DNA of 64,000 nucleotides from JBJXFE01 sp046153875 (GCA_046153875.1 JBJXFE010000043.1:1-64000); one strand, 5' to 3'. Shown: positions 33,874-42,624, counted from the stretch's first letter. Numbers and translations are program-made. Notes: generated by a model from the letters alone, not told the origin.

Positions 33874-35124
33874 ATGCGAGGGAAGACGTGGGCAATGGCG
33901 GTGTGCGTGGGTACATGTCTGAGCGTGTCGGCGGCGATGGCCGGCCCGGTCCCGGGTCTGGGACGGGTCACGGCGTCCCCGCCCGGATCGCAGGACGGGC
34001 CCGAGTTCGTCAGCCTGTCGAACAACCTCGCGGGCGACGGTCGCCTGGTGGTGAATCCCGACACGTTCGGCGGCGTCACGGTCTGGGGTTGGCCCGACAA
34101 CTTCGACTTCTATGACCCGGCGGGCGCCCCGCCGCTGGCCAGCCCGTCGTTCGCGTCGTCGCTGTTCCTCTACGCGGGAACGGTGGCGGCCGGCGATCGC
34201 ATGGTGCTCGGCGCTGCGGGACGCAACCTGGCGACGACGTACTTCGGGTCCTATGTCGCGACGATCACGGGCGCGCTCGTCGCGAGCGATGCCGACGGCG
34301 ACACCGTGAACGATACGGCGGACAGCGCCTTCACGGTCACGGGCGGCACGAACGTCGTCATGAACCTGGGTGTGGCGCTGAAGCAGCGCGTGTTCAAGCC
34401 GGCCGCCGGCTCGTCGGTGGCGCGGTTCCGCCAGCGGTGGACGATCACGAACAACGCCGCCGCGGCGGCCAGCTTCAGGGTCCAGCGTCACTTGGACGCG
34501 GACATGCTCTACATCGACGCGACGGCCGAGGACGTCTCGGGCAGCATCGACGCCCCGGGCTGCAACCCGATCAACCCCTATCAGCGCGACGAGACCGCGG
34601 GCGTGCCCACGCCGGGCACCACGGCCATCATCGGCTTGGTCACCACCACCCCGGGCGGGTCGTACTACGCCGGCAAGTCCGGGTTCGATCCGGACGGCGC
34701 CGCCGGGCCCGATCCCGCGATGGCGTTCGGGACCGACTTCCAGATCTGGAACAACTACGGCCTCCCGACCTCGTGGAAGAACCACACCGCGGGCGTCGGC
34801 AACTCTCCCCTGGCGGGCGAGCTCCCCGGCACGCAGCCGGTGGGAAGCCTGACGCCGTTCGACTCGTTCATCGGGTATGAGTGGAACGTGAACCTCGCCC
34901 CCGGCGCGAGCATCACGATCGAGACGACGCAGGTGTACGGGGCGAAGACGTCCTTCTGCTACCCCGACGCCAACTGCAGCGGATCCCTGACGGTCGCCGA
35001 CTTCGGCGCCTTCCAGGGCCAGTACGTCCTGGGCAACCTCTACGCCGACTGCAACAACAGCGGCGGGCTGTCCGTCGCGGACTTCGGGTGCTTCCAAGGC
35101 GCGTACGTCCTGGGCTGCCCGTAA
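33874..35124 (+). CDS. Secreted hypothetical protein with GC-type dockerin
   Basis: This 416-residue protein has a signal peptide to about residue 23 (SAAMAG). Its roughly 320-residue beta-rich body (GRLVVNPDTFGGVTVWGW, RFRQRWTITNN, VQRHLDADMLY, YEWNVNLAPGASITIE) is not a family I can name; it resembles choice-of-anchor or extracellular sensor-like domains. The dockerin pair is informative: the first segment is DANCSGSLTVADFGAFQ (cysteine shifted, FGCFQ lost) and the second is the normal DCNNSG...FGCFQ, ending GCP. AAGGAGA lies 8 bases before the ATG. Transcription likely starts at the promoter near 33644 and stops at 35178. Confidence 0.8.
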   Translation: MRGKTWAMAVCVGTCLSVSAAMAGPVPGLGRVTASPPGSQDGPEFVSLSNNLAGDGRLVVNPDTFGGVTVWGWPDNFDFYDPAGAPPLASPSFASSLFLYAGTVAAGDRMVLGAAGRNLATTYFGSYVATITGALVASDADGDTVNDTADSAFTVTGGTNVVMNLGVALKQRVFKPAAGSSVARFRQRWTITNNAAAAASFRVQRHLDADMLYIDATAEDVSGSIDAPGCNPINPYQRDETAGVPTPGTTAIIGLVTTTPGGSYYAGKSGFDPDGAAGPDPAMAFGTDFQIWNNYGLPTSWKNHTAGVGNSPLAGELPGTQPVGSLTPFDSFIGYEWNVNLAPGASITIETTQVYGAKTSFCYPDANCSGSLTVADFGAFQGQYVLGNLYADCNNSGGLSVADFGCFQGAYVLGCP

Positions 35125-35177
35125 TCGGGTGATGGTGTTCTCTCCGCGCCGCGGAGAGAAGCGCAGACGTGAACCGA

Positions 35178-35210
35178 AGCCCAGGGGCGGGTGCCCTTGG
35201 GCTTTTTTTT
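35178..35210 (+). terminator. Rho-independent terminator after the last dockerin gene
   Basis: An 11-bp stem (AGCCCAGGGGC/GCCCTTGGGCT, one G-T wobble) with a 4-base loop runs into eight T residues. Confidence 0.93.
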
Positions 35211-35244
35211 CCGGACGACCCGACTCGTCACGCGGGCCGCGGCG

Positions 35245-36000
35245 TCACGCGACCCAGCCGAGGAACCGCAGGACCGCCCGCGAGGCGTCGATCGTGCCCG
35301 CGCCCTCGGCGCGGTCGAAGGCGCGGGCCTCCGCGCGCGGCAGCCACCGGATGGCGTCGCAGTCCCAGTGACGCTCGCCCGCTCCGGCCCGCAGCGCGTC
35401 GAGCGGTGTTTCGGATCGGACCATGTACACGATGTTGAAGCTCGAGGCGCGGTCGTCGCTGTAGAACGCGACGGGCGTCGCGGGCCCCACGTTCCCGCGG
35501 ATCCCGGCTTCCTCGTGCATCTCGCGTTCGAGCTGCGTGAGCACGTGGGCGTGCGGCACGACGCCGCGTGGGGGCGCGTCGGGCGGCTCGAGGCCGCCCG
35601 CGGGCGTCAACTCCCACATCGCGCCATAGGTCCGCACCTGCGGGCTGCGCCGCCCCAGCAGGACGTGCTCAGCGCCGCGCGCGTCGCGCGCGATGAGCAC
35701 GGCGTTGACCGCGAGGAGCACGACGCCCGTGGCGACGCTGTCGCCGACCGAGAGGCGCTTGTACGAGTCGCGGCGGCACATCACCCGGGCCGCCTCGGGA
35801 TCGAACGATGTGACGCTCAGGATCGGCCCGTCGAAGAGGCGCGGGTTCGCGGCGGATTGGCGGGCCCACACCGCGTCGGTCGCGCCGTCGCGTGCGGCAT
35901 TGGGCGGCACGGCAGAGGAGTCGAGCTCGATCGTCGGCATCCGACCGGGCCGGATCGGCCAGATGGTGACGCCGGCGAATCCGTGCGGGAACGTGCTCAC
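35245..36000 (-). CDS. NUDIX hydrolase
   Basis: This 251-residue protein has the core of the Nudix box, REMHEEAGI (R-E-U-x-E-E-x-G-U), near residues 154-162. About 20 residues (Pro-rich) sit where the usual G-x5-E spacing would be (AGGLEPPDAPP). NUDIX enzymes hydrolyse nucleoside diphosphates linked to another group; the substrate here is unknown. It starts at GTG, overlapping the stop of the YbaB gene (GTGA), so it is translationally coupled and co-transcribed with it. Confidence 0.8.
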   Translation of the reverse strand: MSTFPHGFAGVTIWPIRPGRMPTIELDSSAVPPNAARDGATDAVWARQSAANPRLFDGPILSVTSFDPEAARVMCRRDSYKRLSVGDSVATGVVLLAVNAVLIARDARGAEHVLLGRRSPQVRTYGAMWELTPAGGLEPPDAPPRGVVPHAHVLTQLEREMHEEAGIRGNVGPATPVAFYSDDRASSFNIVYMVRSETPLDALRAGAGERHWDCDAIRWLPRAEARAFDRAEGAGTIDASRAVLRFLGWVA

Positions 36001-36377
36001 GAGAGCAGGCCCCCCAGGTCGGAGAGATCGATCGGCAGGTCGTCCAGGCCCAGAGCCGAGGCCTCGCGGCGGAGCTCCGCCTGCATGTGGTCCTGTGCGA
36101 GGGCGAGCGCGGCGGTCGCGGCCTCGACGATGAGCGATCCGCCGAGGGCGCGCGTGCGTTCGTCGTCGGCCATGCCCGCGAGCAGCGCGGGGGCGATCTC
36201 CACCGAGACGAGCCGGAACTTGCCGTCGGCCACGACGCGGACCGCGCCCGACCCGCTCTCGCCCGGTGCCCGCAGCGCCGTGGCTTTCGCCTTGAGCCGA
36301 ACTCCGGCCTCGCGCAGGCGGTCCTTGTCCTTCATCAGCCCGGCGATAGCGGTCACGGCCCTGAGCTTGTCGAACAC
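35997..36377 (-). CDS. YbaB/EbfC family nucleoid-associated protein
   Basis: This 126-residue DNA-binding protein is of the YbaB/EbfC family, which often sits in a dnaX-ybaB-recR operon. Recognisable parts are the N-terminal helix MFDKLRAVTAIAGLMKDK, the central strand region VRVVADGKFRLVSVEIAP and the long C-terminal helix with HMQAELRREAS. The GTG start has GGAGGG 6 bases upstream. dnaX lies immediately upstream on the same strand, and its frameshifted end at 36459 is 82 bases away. recR is elsewhere in the window. Confidence 0.85.
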   Translation of the reverse strand: MFDKLRAVTAIAGLMKDKDRLREAGVRLKAKATALRAPGESGSGAVRVVADGKFRLVSVEIAPALLAGMADDERTRALGGSLIVEAATAALALAQDHMQAELRREASALGLDDLPIDLSDLGGLLS

Positions 36378-36458
36378 GCGCGGCCCTCCGATGGACGTTG
36401 ATCGACCCGACCGGCGCCGGAGTTCACCCGCAGGGATACCGAGTGCGGCAACGCCGGA

Positions 36459-36694
36459 TCATCGGTCCGGGGTGCGGTCGGCAAAGAGCTCGACGGCCTT
36501 GCGGACCAGCGGGTGATTCACGATGTCCTGGGAAGGCGGTGATGCCCGGCCCGGCGGGCTCGCCGGCCCGCGGGGGGCGCGCGAGGGCGGCTCGGCGATC
36601 GGCGCCGCCGGGGCGCCGATGGGCGGCGCGGCGCGACGGTCCGGGTCCGGCGGCGGGGCTCGCGGGGGCTCCGCCGCCGTCAGCGTTTTTTTGC
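36459..36694 (-). promoter_or_regulatory. dnaX: Programmed -1 frameshift site and extended reading frame of dnaX
   Basis: On the minus strand the codons GCA AAA AAA CGC TGA contain the heptamer A-AAA-AAA (36686-36692) in exact X-XXY-YYZ phase. Six bases later comes a 9-bp perfect stem (36671-36679 with 36648-36656, 14-base loop). A -1 shift bypasses the TGA and adds 75 codons: a Pro/Ala linker and then QDIVNHPLVRKAVELFADR, which reads like a genuine DnaX C-terminus, with a stop at 36459-36461. Confidence 0.75.
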
Positions 36695-37840
36695 CGAGGG
36701 CCCTCCGGTCCCCACGGCGGCCGGCCGCGCCGAGGACGCGGCGGCGGACCCGGTGACGAGGGCGGCCGCGTCGGCGAGTTTTTCAGTCTGGGCCAGGCGC
36801 ACGATGAGGGCGTCGAACAGCGCGCGCGGCGCCGAACTGCCCTTGACCGCCCGGTGGACGCTCTCGCACAGCGCGATCATGTGGACCAGCCCTGCGGGGT
36901 CGAACCTCGCGGCCAACTCCGTGTCTTCCCTGCGGGCGGCCTCCGAGACGTCCACGAGGTCGGTCTTGGGCCCACACGCCGCGATCACCATGAGGTCGCG
37001 CAGCCGATCCAGGAGCGTGTCGAGGAGCTGCTCGATCGGGATGCCGCGCTTGAGCAGTTCGTCGGCCTGCTCGAGGGCGGAGCGAGCTTCGCCGTCGGCG
37101 GCCGCGGTGATGAGCGCGGAGACCAGGTCGCGGTCCGGCAGGCCCAGGAGCGACGAGAGCAGCTCCATCGTCATCTTCTTCTCGCCGCTGGCCATGAGCC
37201 GGTCGAGGAGCGACAGAGCGTCGCGCATCGACCCCGCGCCGAGGCGTGCGACGGCGTGGAGCAGTTCGGGCTCGGCCTGCTGCTTCTCGCTCTGCACGAC
37301 CTCGTTGAGGTGGGCGGCGATGGCGGCGGCGGGGATGGCGCGGAAGTCGAACCGCTGGCAGCGCGACCGGATGGTCTCCGGGACTTTGTGGGCCTCGGTG
37401 GTGCAGAGGATGAAGACGACGTGCTCTGGGGGCTCCTCCATGGTCTTGAGGAGGGCGTTGAAGGCCTCCCGCGTGAGCATGTGGACCTCGTCGATGACGT
37501 AGACCTTCTTCTTGCCGCGGAGCGGGGTGTAGATGGAGTTGGCGATGAGGTCGCGGGCCTCGTCCACGCCGCGGTTGCTGGCCGCGTCGATCTCGATGAC
37601 GTCGCTGTCCTTGCCGGCCATGATGAGGGCGTCCACCTCGGACGAGCCGCCGGCCAGCTCGCGGGCGAAGAGCCGGGCGAGGGAGGTCTTGCCGACGCCG
37701 CGCGTCCCGGTGAAGAGGTAGGCGTGGGCGACGCGGTTCGTGGCGATCGCGTTGCGGAGCGTGCGGACGATCGGCTCCTGTCCCACGACCTCGTCGAAGG
37801 ACTGGGAGCGGTAGCGTCGGGCGAGGGCGGTGTATGCCAT
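36680..37840 (-). CDS. dnaX: DNA polymerase III subunits gamma/tau
   Basis: This is the clamp-loader ATPase of DNA polymerase III. The zero frame encodes 386 residues: AAA+ Walker A GTRGVGKTS (about 45-53), Walker B VYVIDEVHML, sensor 1 LCTTEAHKVP, arginine-finger context SRCQRFDFR, then lid and collar domains. The Cys4 zinc module normally between the first helices and DVIEIDAASN is missing; the region is shortened to RELAGGSSEVDALIMAGKD. The frame stops at KKR-TGA just after an A7 run, and a -1 frameshift would give a 460-residue form (see 36459-36694). TACAAT (37849-37854) ends 8 bases before the ATG. Confidence 0.93.
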   Translation of the reverse strand: MAYTALARRYRSQSFDEVVGQEPIVRTLRNAIATNRVAHAYLFTGTRGVGKTSLARLFARELAGGSSEVDALIMAGKDSDVIEIDAASNRGVDEARDLIANSIYTPLRGKKKVYVIDEVHMLTREAFNALLKTMEEPPEHVVFILCTTEAHKVPETIRSRCQRFDFRAIPAAAIAAHLNEVVQSEKQQAEPELLHAVARLGAGSMRDALSLLDRLMASGEKKMTMELLSSLLGLPDRDLVSALITAAADGEARSALEQADELLKRGIPIEQLLDTLLDRLRDLMVIAACGPKTDLVDVSEAARREDTELAARFDPAGLVHMIALCESVHRAVKGSSAPRALFDALIVRLAQTEKLADAAALVTGSAAASSARPAAVGTGGPSAKKR

Positions 37841-38102
37841 GCGGGGGCATTGTACGGGCGGGGGCGGAGCGGCACGAACCGCCCGACCGGGTCGGAGCGC
37901 TCCGGGGTCGCGGTCCGTTGTTGCGGCGTGAATCTCGCGTCGGTCGGCGGCCAGGACACCGGGGGCACCGGATGACGGCCGCTTAGGGCTGCTGCGGTCA
38001 AGCTCTGACCCGGTTCACGGGCCACCCGTGCACCGGGCCCGGCCGCCGACCGACGCGAGCGGGTCAATGGTACCCCGTGGACCCGGATCGGAGCGGGCTC
38101 CG

Positions 38103-38108
38103 TACACT
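38103..38108 (+). promoter_or_regulatory. -10-like TACACT directly upstream of start codon
   Basis: The hexamer ends 6 bases before GTG 38115, with no Shine-Dalgarno site. It supports that start over ATG 38067. Confidence 0.4.
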
Positions 38109-38114
38109 CTGGGC

Positions 38115-39482
38115 GTGGAGAACACCACGCCCGAGGCCGAACCCGCTCCGCCCGCTCTTGCACCGTCGGCGCACCCTGAGCTGCACCCGATCGAGGCGGC
38201 GGCCCGGCAGCGTGCGATCCTGCTGCGGATCGTGCGGGCGGGTTTTTTCGTGCTGATCGTCACGGTGGCGATTCTCTATAGCGCGCAGACGACGCACGAG
38301 ACGCAGATCACGTGGTGGGTTCCCGTGGCGATCGCGGCGGTCTTCGTGGTGGTCGCGCTGCTGGTCGATCTTTCGACGCCCAACAAGAAGATCTCGACGA
38401 TTTCCGGGGTCTTCCTTGGCGTGCTGGGCGGGATGCTCGCGACGCTGGCGCTGGGCGTGGTGATGGACCTGCTGCTGCAGGTCTGGATGGATCCCGCGTC
38501 GTACCTGGTGCTGGCGAAGTTCTTCCTGCTGCTCAAGGTCCTGGTCGGCATCACGCTGTGCTACCTGGGCATCACCACGGTGCTCCAGACTCAGGACGAC
38601 TTCCGGCTGGTGATCCCGTATGTGGAGTTTGCCAAGCAGATCCGCGGGCCCAAGCCGCTGGTGCTGGATACATCGGCGCTGATCGACGCGCGGATCGCGG
38701 ACCTGTGCCAGACCGGGATGATCCAGACGCCGGTGCTGGTGCCGCGGTTCGTGGTGGGCGAGCTCCAACTGCTCGCGGACTCGCACGAGCGGATGAAGCG
38801 GGCGAAGGGGCGGCGCGGGCTGGACGTGATCGCGCGCCTCCAACGCCTGCCCGCCCTGGACTTGTCGCTGGACGAGACGCTGGTGCCGGGCAAAGCCGTG
38901 GACCAGATGCTCATCGAGCTGGCCCGGCGGCTGCCCGGGACGATCGTGACGACGGACACGGGGCTGGGGCGCGTGGCGACGATCCAGGGCGTGTCGATCC
39001 TGAACCTGAACGACGTGGCGAACGCGCTGCGGCCCGCGCTCATCCCGGGCGAGTCGCTCTCGATCCGGCTCCTCAAGCCGGGCGAGCAGCCGGGGCAGGG
39101 TGTGGGGTACCTCGACGACGGGACGATGGTGGTCGCGGAGGACGGCGGCCCGCGCGTGGGGCAGCAGGTGACGCTGGTCGTCACGTCGTCGCTGCAGACG
39201 TCGGCGGGCCGACTGATCTTCGGGCGTCTGGGCGGCGACTCGGCCCTCACGGGCGACGGTTCACGCCCGGACCCGACGAGGAATCCGCAGGTGCGCACCG
39301 ACGCTCCGAGGTCCGAGCCGGATTCCGAGCGTCCGCACGGGAGCGGTGTGGCGGCAGCGCCGGCGCCCTTCGTCGTGCCCGCGGCATCGCCCCCGGCGTC
39401 CCCCGACGATCCCGAGCGTCGCGGCCCGTTCCCGCCGCAGCCGCCGCGGCGTCCGAACCCGGCCCGCAACCCGCGGCGGTAG
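38115..39482 (+). CDS. Membrane-anchored PIN/TRAM-domain protein, YacL-like
   Basis: This 455-residue protein has about four N-terminal transmembrane segments (about 35-155). A PIN nuclease-like domain follows, with acidic residues in LVLDTSALIDARIADL, VVGELQ and TTDTGLGR. A TRAM-like beta segment comes next (about 325-375, GEQPGQGVGYLDDGTMVV), then a Pro-rich disordered tail. This is the arrangement of Bacillus YacL-type proteins, candidate RNases. GTG at 38115 is chosen because TACACT ends 6 bases before it; ATG at 38067 is an in-frame alternative. It is divergent from dnaX. Confidence 0.85.
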   Translation: MENTTPEAEPAPPALAPSAHPELHPIEAAARQRAILLRIVRAGFFVLIVTVAILYSAQTTHETQITWWVPVAIAAVFVVVALLVDLSTPNKKISTISGVFLGVLGGMLATLALGVVMDLLLQVWMDPASYLVLAKFFLLLKVLVGITLCYLGITTVLQTQDDFRLVIPYVEFAKQIRGPKPLVLDTSALIDARIADLCQTGMIQTPVLVPRFVVGELQLLADSHERMKRAKGRRGLDVIARLQRLPALDLSLDETLVPGKAVDQMLIELARRLPGTIVTTDTGLGRVATIQGVSILNLNDVANALRPALIPGESLSIRLLKPGEQPGQGVGYLDDGTMVVAEDGGPRVGQQVTLVVTSSLQTSAGRLIFGRLGGDSALTGDGSRPDPTRNPQVRTDAPRSEPDSERPHGSGVAAAPAPFVVPAASPPASPDDPERRGPFPPQPPRRPNPARNPRR

Positions 39483-39491
39483 TCGTTGCGT

Positions 39492-40475
39492 TCACGCCGA
39501 GGGTGACGCGGGCGGCGCCTCCGCGGTCCCCGTGCGGCGCGCCACGATCCTGAGCGAGTCGTACTTGCGCTGCTTCGTCGCCAGCGCGGTGAGCGCCAGC
39601 AGCGCCGTGCACCACGCCGCCTCGCTCCGGGCGAGCGTCGAGCGGACGCCCAGACGCTCGCGGTTGCTCCGCTCGTCGGCGAGCCATTCGGCGGAGAACT
39701 GGCGCGCGTAGCTGTGGAAGAGCGTCCGCTCGACGGCGAACCCCGCGCGTTCGAGCGCGAGGCGGAGGCTGCGCGGCGTGAAGAAGTTCAGGTGCCGCGG
39801 CACGTCGAGCCAGCGCCACGCCGCGCCGGCCAGCGTCAGCCCGCCGGCGCTGTTGTTGGGCACCTCGACGATCAGCACGCCGCCGTCGTGGAGGATGCCG
39901 CGCGCGGAGCCGAGCGCCTCGAGCGGCCTGAGGCAGTGCTCCAGCGAGTGCATCATGAGCGCGGTGTCGAAGCGTTGCCGCGCCACGCCGTCCGGGAGGT
40001 GCTCGGCGGTGCCGGGGTGGACCTCGATGCCGCGCGAGCGCGCGACGGCCACGGCCTGCGGGTCTGGCTCCACGCCGACGACGCGGTGGCCTCTCGCCGC
40101 CAGCTCGGCGAGCTGGTCGGCCTTGCCGCAGCCCAGGTCGACGACGGAAAGCTGGCGATCATCGCGGATGGGCAGGGCCCACACGCCGCGATCCAGGTGC
40201 CACGCGGCGTGACGCAGGGCCCGCACCAGCACGCCCGCCTTGCCGCCGCTGGCCGCGTGGCTTACTGGACCGAGGCCGTGGGTGTAGTAGCCGTCGATCT
40301 GGTACGCCTCGGCGCACTCCTGCTCGGTGAGCCGGGGCCAGACTTGGCCGTACGCACATGGGCGGCACCACCAGAGCCGGTAGCTCCGTTCGACCCTGGG
40401 GCGGTTCACGTCGCGCGCGATGTCCAGCCACGGGTCGGCCGGGTGTCCGCACAGTTCGCAGGGAGGTCGTTCCAC
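39492..40475 (-). CDS. Class I SAM-dependent methyltransferase with N-terminal zinc-ribbon-like motif
   Basis: This 327-residue protein opens with CELCGHPADPWL...WWCRPCAYGQ, two C-x-x-C pairs that could bind zinc. A Rossmann methyltransferase follows (VVDLGCGKADQLAELA near 120, VVGVEPDPQA, MMHSLEHCLRPLEAL). The arrangement matches the C-terminal-domain-less sugar methyltransferase group (Methyltransf_23). DVPRHLNFFTPRSL is typical of that group. The GTG at 40475 is preferred because AGGA lies about 10 bases upstream and the zinc motif follows; the frame is open further. The substrate is unknown. Confidence 0.8.
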   Translation of the reverse strand: MERPPCELCGHPADPWLDIARDVNRPRVERSYRLWWCRPCAYGQVWPRLTEQECAEAYQIDGYYTHGLGPVSHAASGGKAGVLVRALRHAAWHLDRGVWALPIRDDRQLSVVDLGCGKADQLAELAARGHRVVGVEPDPQAVAVARSRGIEVHPGTAEHLPDGVARQRFDTALMMHSLEHCLRPLEALGSARGILHDGGVLIVEVPNNSAGGLTLAGAAWRWLDVPRHLNFFTPRSLRLALERAGFAVERTLFHSYARQFSAEWLADERSNRERLGVRSTLARSEAAWCTALLALTALATKQRKYDSLRIVARRTGTAEAPPASPSA

Positions 40476-40753
40476 GGGGGCTCTTTCCTGTCGCGGTGGC
40501 ACGGCGGCGGAGCATACCGACCCATGAGAGCCCGGCACGGAGCCCGCACGACCGGGCGCTTCCCTGAAAGACGGCCGAGCGCTAGGCTTATCCCCGGTCG
40601 AAAGGCCGGCCGAGTGCCCTTCCGGATTGTGATCCCGCGGTGGGCGGGGTCGAAGAGTTCTTGGCGAAACCCCTAGCCGCCCCATGGGGGCCGGCCCGGG
40701 CCCCGCGTCGGTCAAACCGTCGCGGCCGGGTCGAGAGAGGTATTCAGAACCAC

Positions 40754-42565
40754 ATGATCGACGAAACGCTGTTGGCGTCCCTCGGGACGACGGATGCAGA
40801 AGCCGACGCCCTCATCAAGGAGGCCTTCGGCCGCACCGGCGCCCAGGACGGCATGGAGTCATTTCTGGTTGACCAGGTCAAGGACCTGGCCCCCGGGAAG
40901 CTCATCAAGGGCAAGATCGTCGGGGTCTCCGGCGACGACTTCGTGGTGGAGATCGGGCTCAAGAGCGAGGGGCTCGTCCCGCGCGAGGAGTTCGACGCCG
41001 CCGAGATGCCCAAGGTCGGCGACACCGTGGACCTGCTCCTGGAGAACCTCGAGGGCGAGGGCGGGCTGGTCGAGGTGAGCAAGCGGAAGGCCGACCGCAT
41101 GCTCAACTGGCAGCGGATCATCGACACCCACAAGGAAAACGACACCGTCGAGGGGACGGTGATGCGCAAGATCAAGGGCGGCCTGCTGGTGGACATCGGC
41201 GTGCCGGTGTTCCTGCCCGCGTCGCAGGTGGACGTGCGGCGCCCGGGCGAGATCGGGGACTACATCGGGCGGCGGGTCCGCGCGGTGATCCTGAAGATCG
41301 ACCAGGAGCGGCGGAACATCGTCATCAGCCGTCGCAAGCTGATCGAGGAGGAGCGCGACGCGGCCAAGCGCCGCATCCTCGACACCCTCAAGGAGGGTGA
41401 GATGGTCACGGGCACGGTGAAGAACATCGCCGACTTCGGCGCGTTCATCGACCTGGGCGGGATCGACGGGCTCCTGCACATCACGGATATGTCGTGGAGC
41501 CGGATCAACCACCCGAGCGACCTGGTGAAGATCGACCAGAAGGTCGAGGTGAAGGTCCTGAACATCGACCGGGAGAAGGAGAAGATCGCGCTGGGGCTCA
41601 AGCAGAAGGAAGCGAGCCCCTGGGAGCAGATCGAGAAGAAGTACCCGGTCGGGTGCCGCGTCAAGGGCTCGGTGGTCAACATCATGTCCTACGGCGCGTT
41701 CGTGCGGCTCGAGGACGGGATCGAGGGCCTGGTCCACGTCAGCGAGATGTCGTGGACGCGGCGCGTGAACCACCCCAGCGAGGTTGTCACGCCCAACCAG
41801 GAGGTCGACGTCGTCGTCCTCGAGATCGACAAGAACAAGCAGGAAATCAGCCTCGGCATGAAGCAGACCGAGGTCAACCCCTGGGAGCTGGTGGCCGAGA
41901 AGTACCCTCCGGGCACGATGATCGAGGGCACGGTGCGGAACCTGGCCAACTACGGGGCGTTCGTGGAGATCGAGCCCGGGATCGACGGGCTGCTGCACAT
42001 CTCCGACGTGTCGTGGACGAAGAAGGTCACGCACCCCATCGAGGTGCTCAAGAAGGGCGACCAGGTCCGGTGCGTGGTGCTGGAGGTCGATCAGGCCAAG
42101 CAGCGCGTCAGCCTCGGCATGAAGCAGCTCACCGAGGACCCGTGGATCCACGCCATCCCGGAGCACTACAAGCCGGGCATGGTCGTCCGCGGAGCGGTCA
42201 CGAAGATCACGAACTTCGGCGTGTTCGTCGAGCTCGAGGCCGACCTCGAGGGCCTGCTGCACATCTCCGAGCTGGCCGACCACAAGGTCGAGAACCCGCA
42301 GGACGTGGTCAAGACCGGCGACGAGGTGGACGTGAAGATCCTCCGCGTGGACACCCAGGAGCGGAAGATTGGCCTGTCGCTCAAGCGGGCCCAGTGGGGC
42401 GACGCGACGGGCGGCGGCGGACCGCCCGGCGCCGCCGGCGGTGCGGATCGCCCGCGCAAGGCGTCCTCCGGCCCGAGCCCGACCCGCGGCGGCATGGACA
42501 CCCACGACGCCATGGGCAGCGACAAGATCAGGATGAAGACGGACGCGAAGACTGACGAGGAGTGA
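40754..42565 (+). CDS. rpsA: 30S ribosomal protein S1
   Basis: This 603-residue protein has six S1 RNA-binding domains (about 48-118, 127-195, 214-283, 299-368, 384-454, 474-543). Each of the last four has the typical G-x-V-x-N-x-x-x-(F/Y)-G-A/V-F-(I/V) and GL-H-(I/V)-S/T patterns. S1 helps the 30S subunit bind and unfold mRNA. A Gly/Pro/Arg-rich tail follows. GAGAGG lies about 12 bases before the ATG. The roughly 280-base upstream gap suggests a regulated leader, as S1 genes are often autoregulated. A terminator follows at 42625. Confidence 0.95.
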   Translation: MIDETLLASLGTTDAEADALIKEAFGRTGAQDGMESFLVDQVKDLAPGKLIKGKIVGVSGDDFVVEIGLKSEGLVPREEFDAAEMPKVGDTVDLLLENLEGEGGLVEVSKRKADRMLNWQRIIDTHKENDTVEGTVMRKIKGGLLVDIGVPVFLPASQVDVRRPGEIGDYIGRRVRAVILKIDQERRNIVISRRKLIEEERDAAKRRILDTLKEGEMVTGTVKNIADFGAFIDLGGIDGLLHITDMSWSRINHPSDLVKIDQKVEVKVLNIDREKEKIALGLKQKEASPWEQIEKKYPVGCRVKGSVVNIMSYGAFVRLEDGIEGLVHVSEMSWTRRVNHPSEVVTPNQEVDVVVLEIDKNKQEISLGMKQTEVNPWELVAEKYPPGTMIEGTVRNLANYGAFVEIEPGIDGLLHISDVSWTKKVTHPIEVLKKGDQVRCVVLEVDQAKQRVSLGMKQLTEDPWIHAIPEHYKPGMVVRGAVTKITNFGVFVELEADLEGLLHISELADHKVENPQDVVKTGDEVDVKILRVDTQERKIGLSLKRAQWGDATGGGGPPGAAGGADRPRKASSGPSPTRGGMDTHDAMGSDKIRMKTDAKTDEE

Positions 42566-42624
42566 CGCGGGGCGCGCTCATTCCCCCGGGGATCACCGAC
42601 CGCTGACGATCCAGCGCAGCATGA

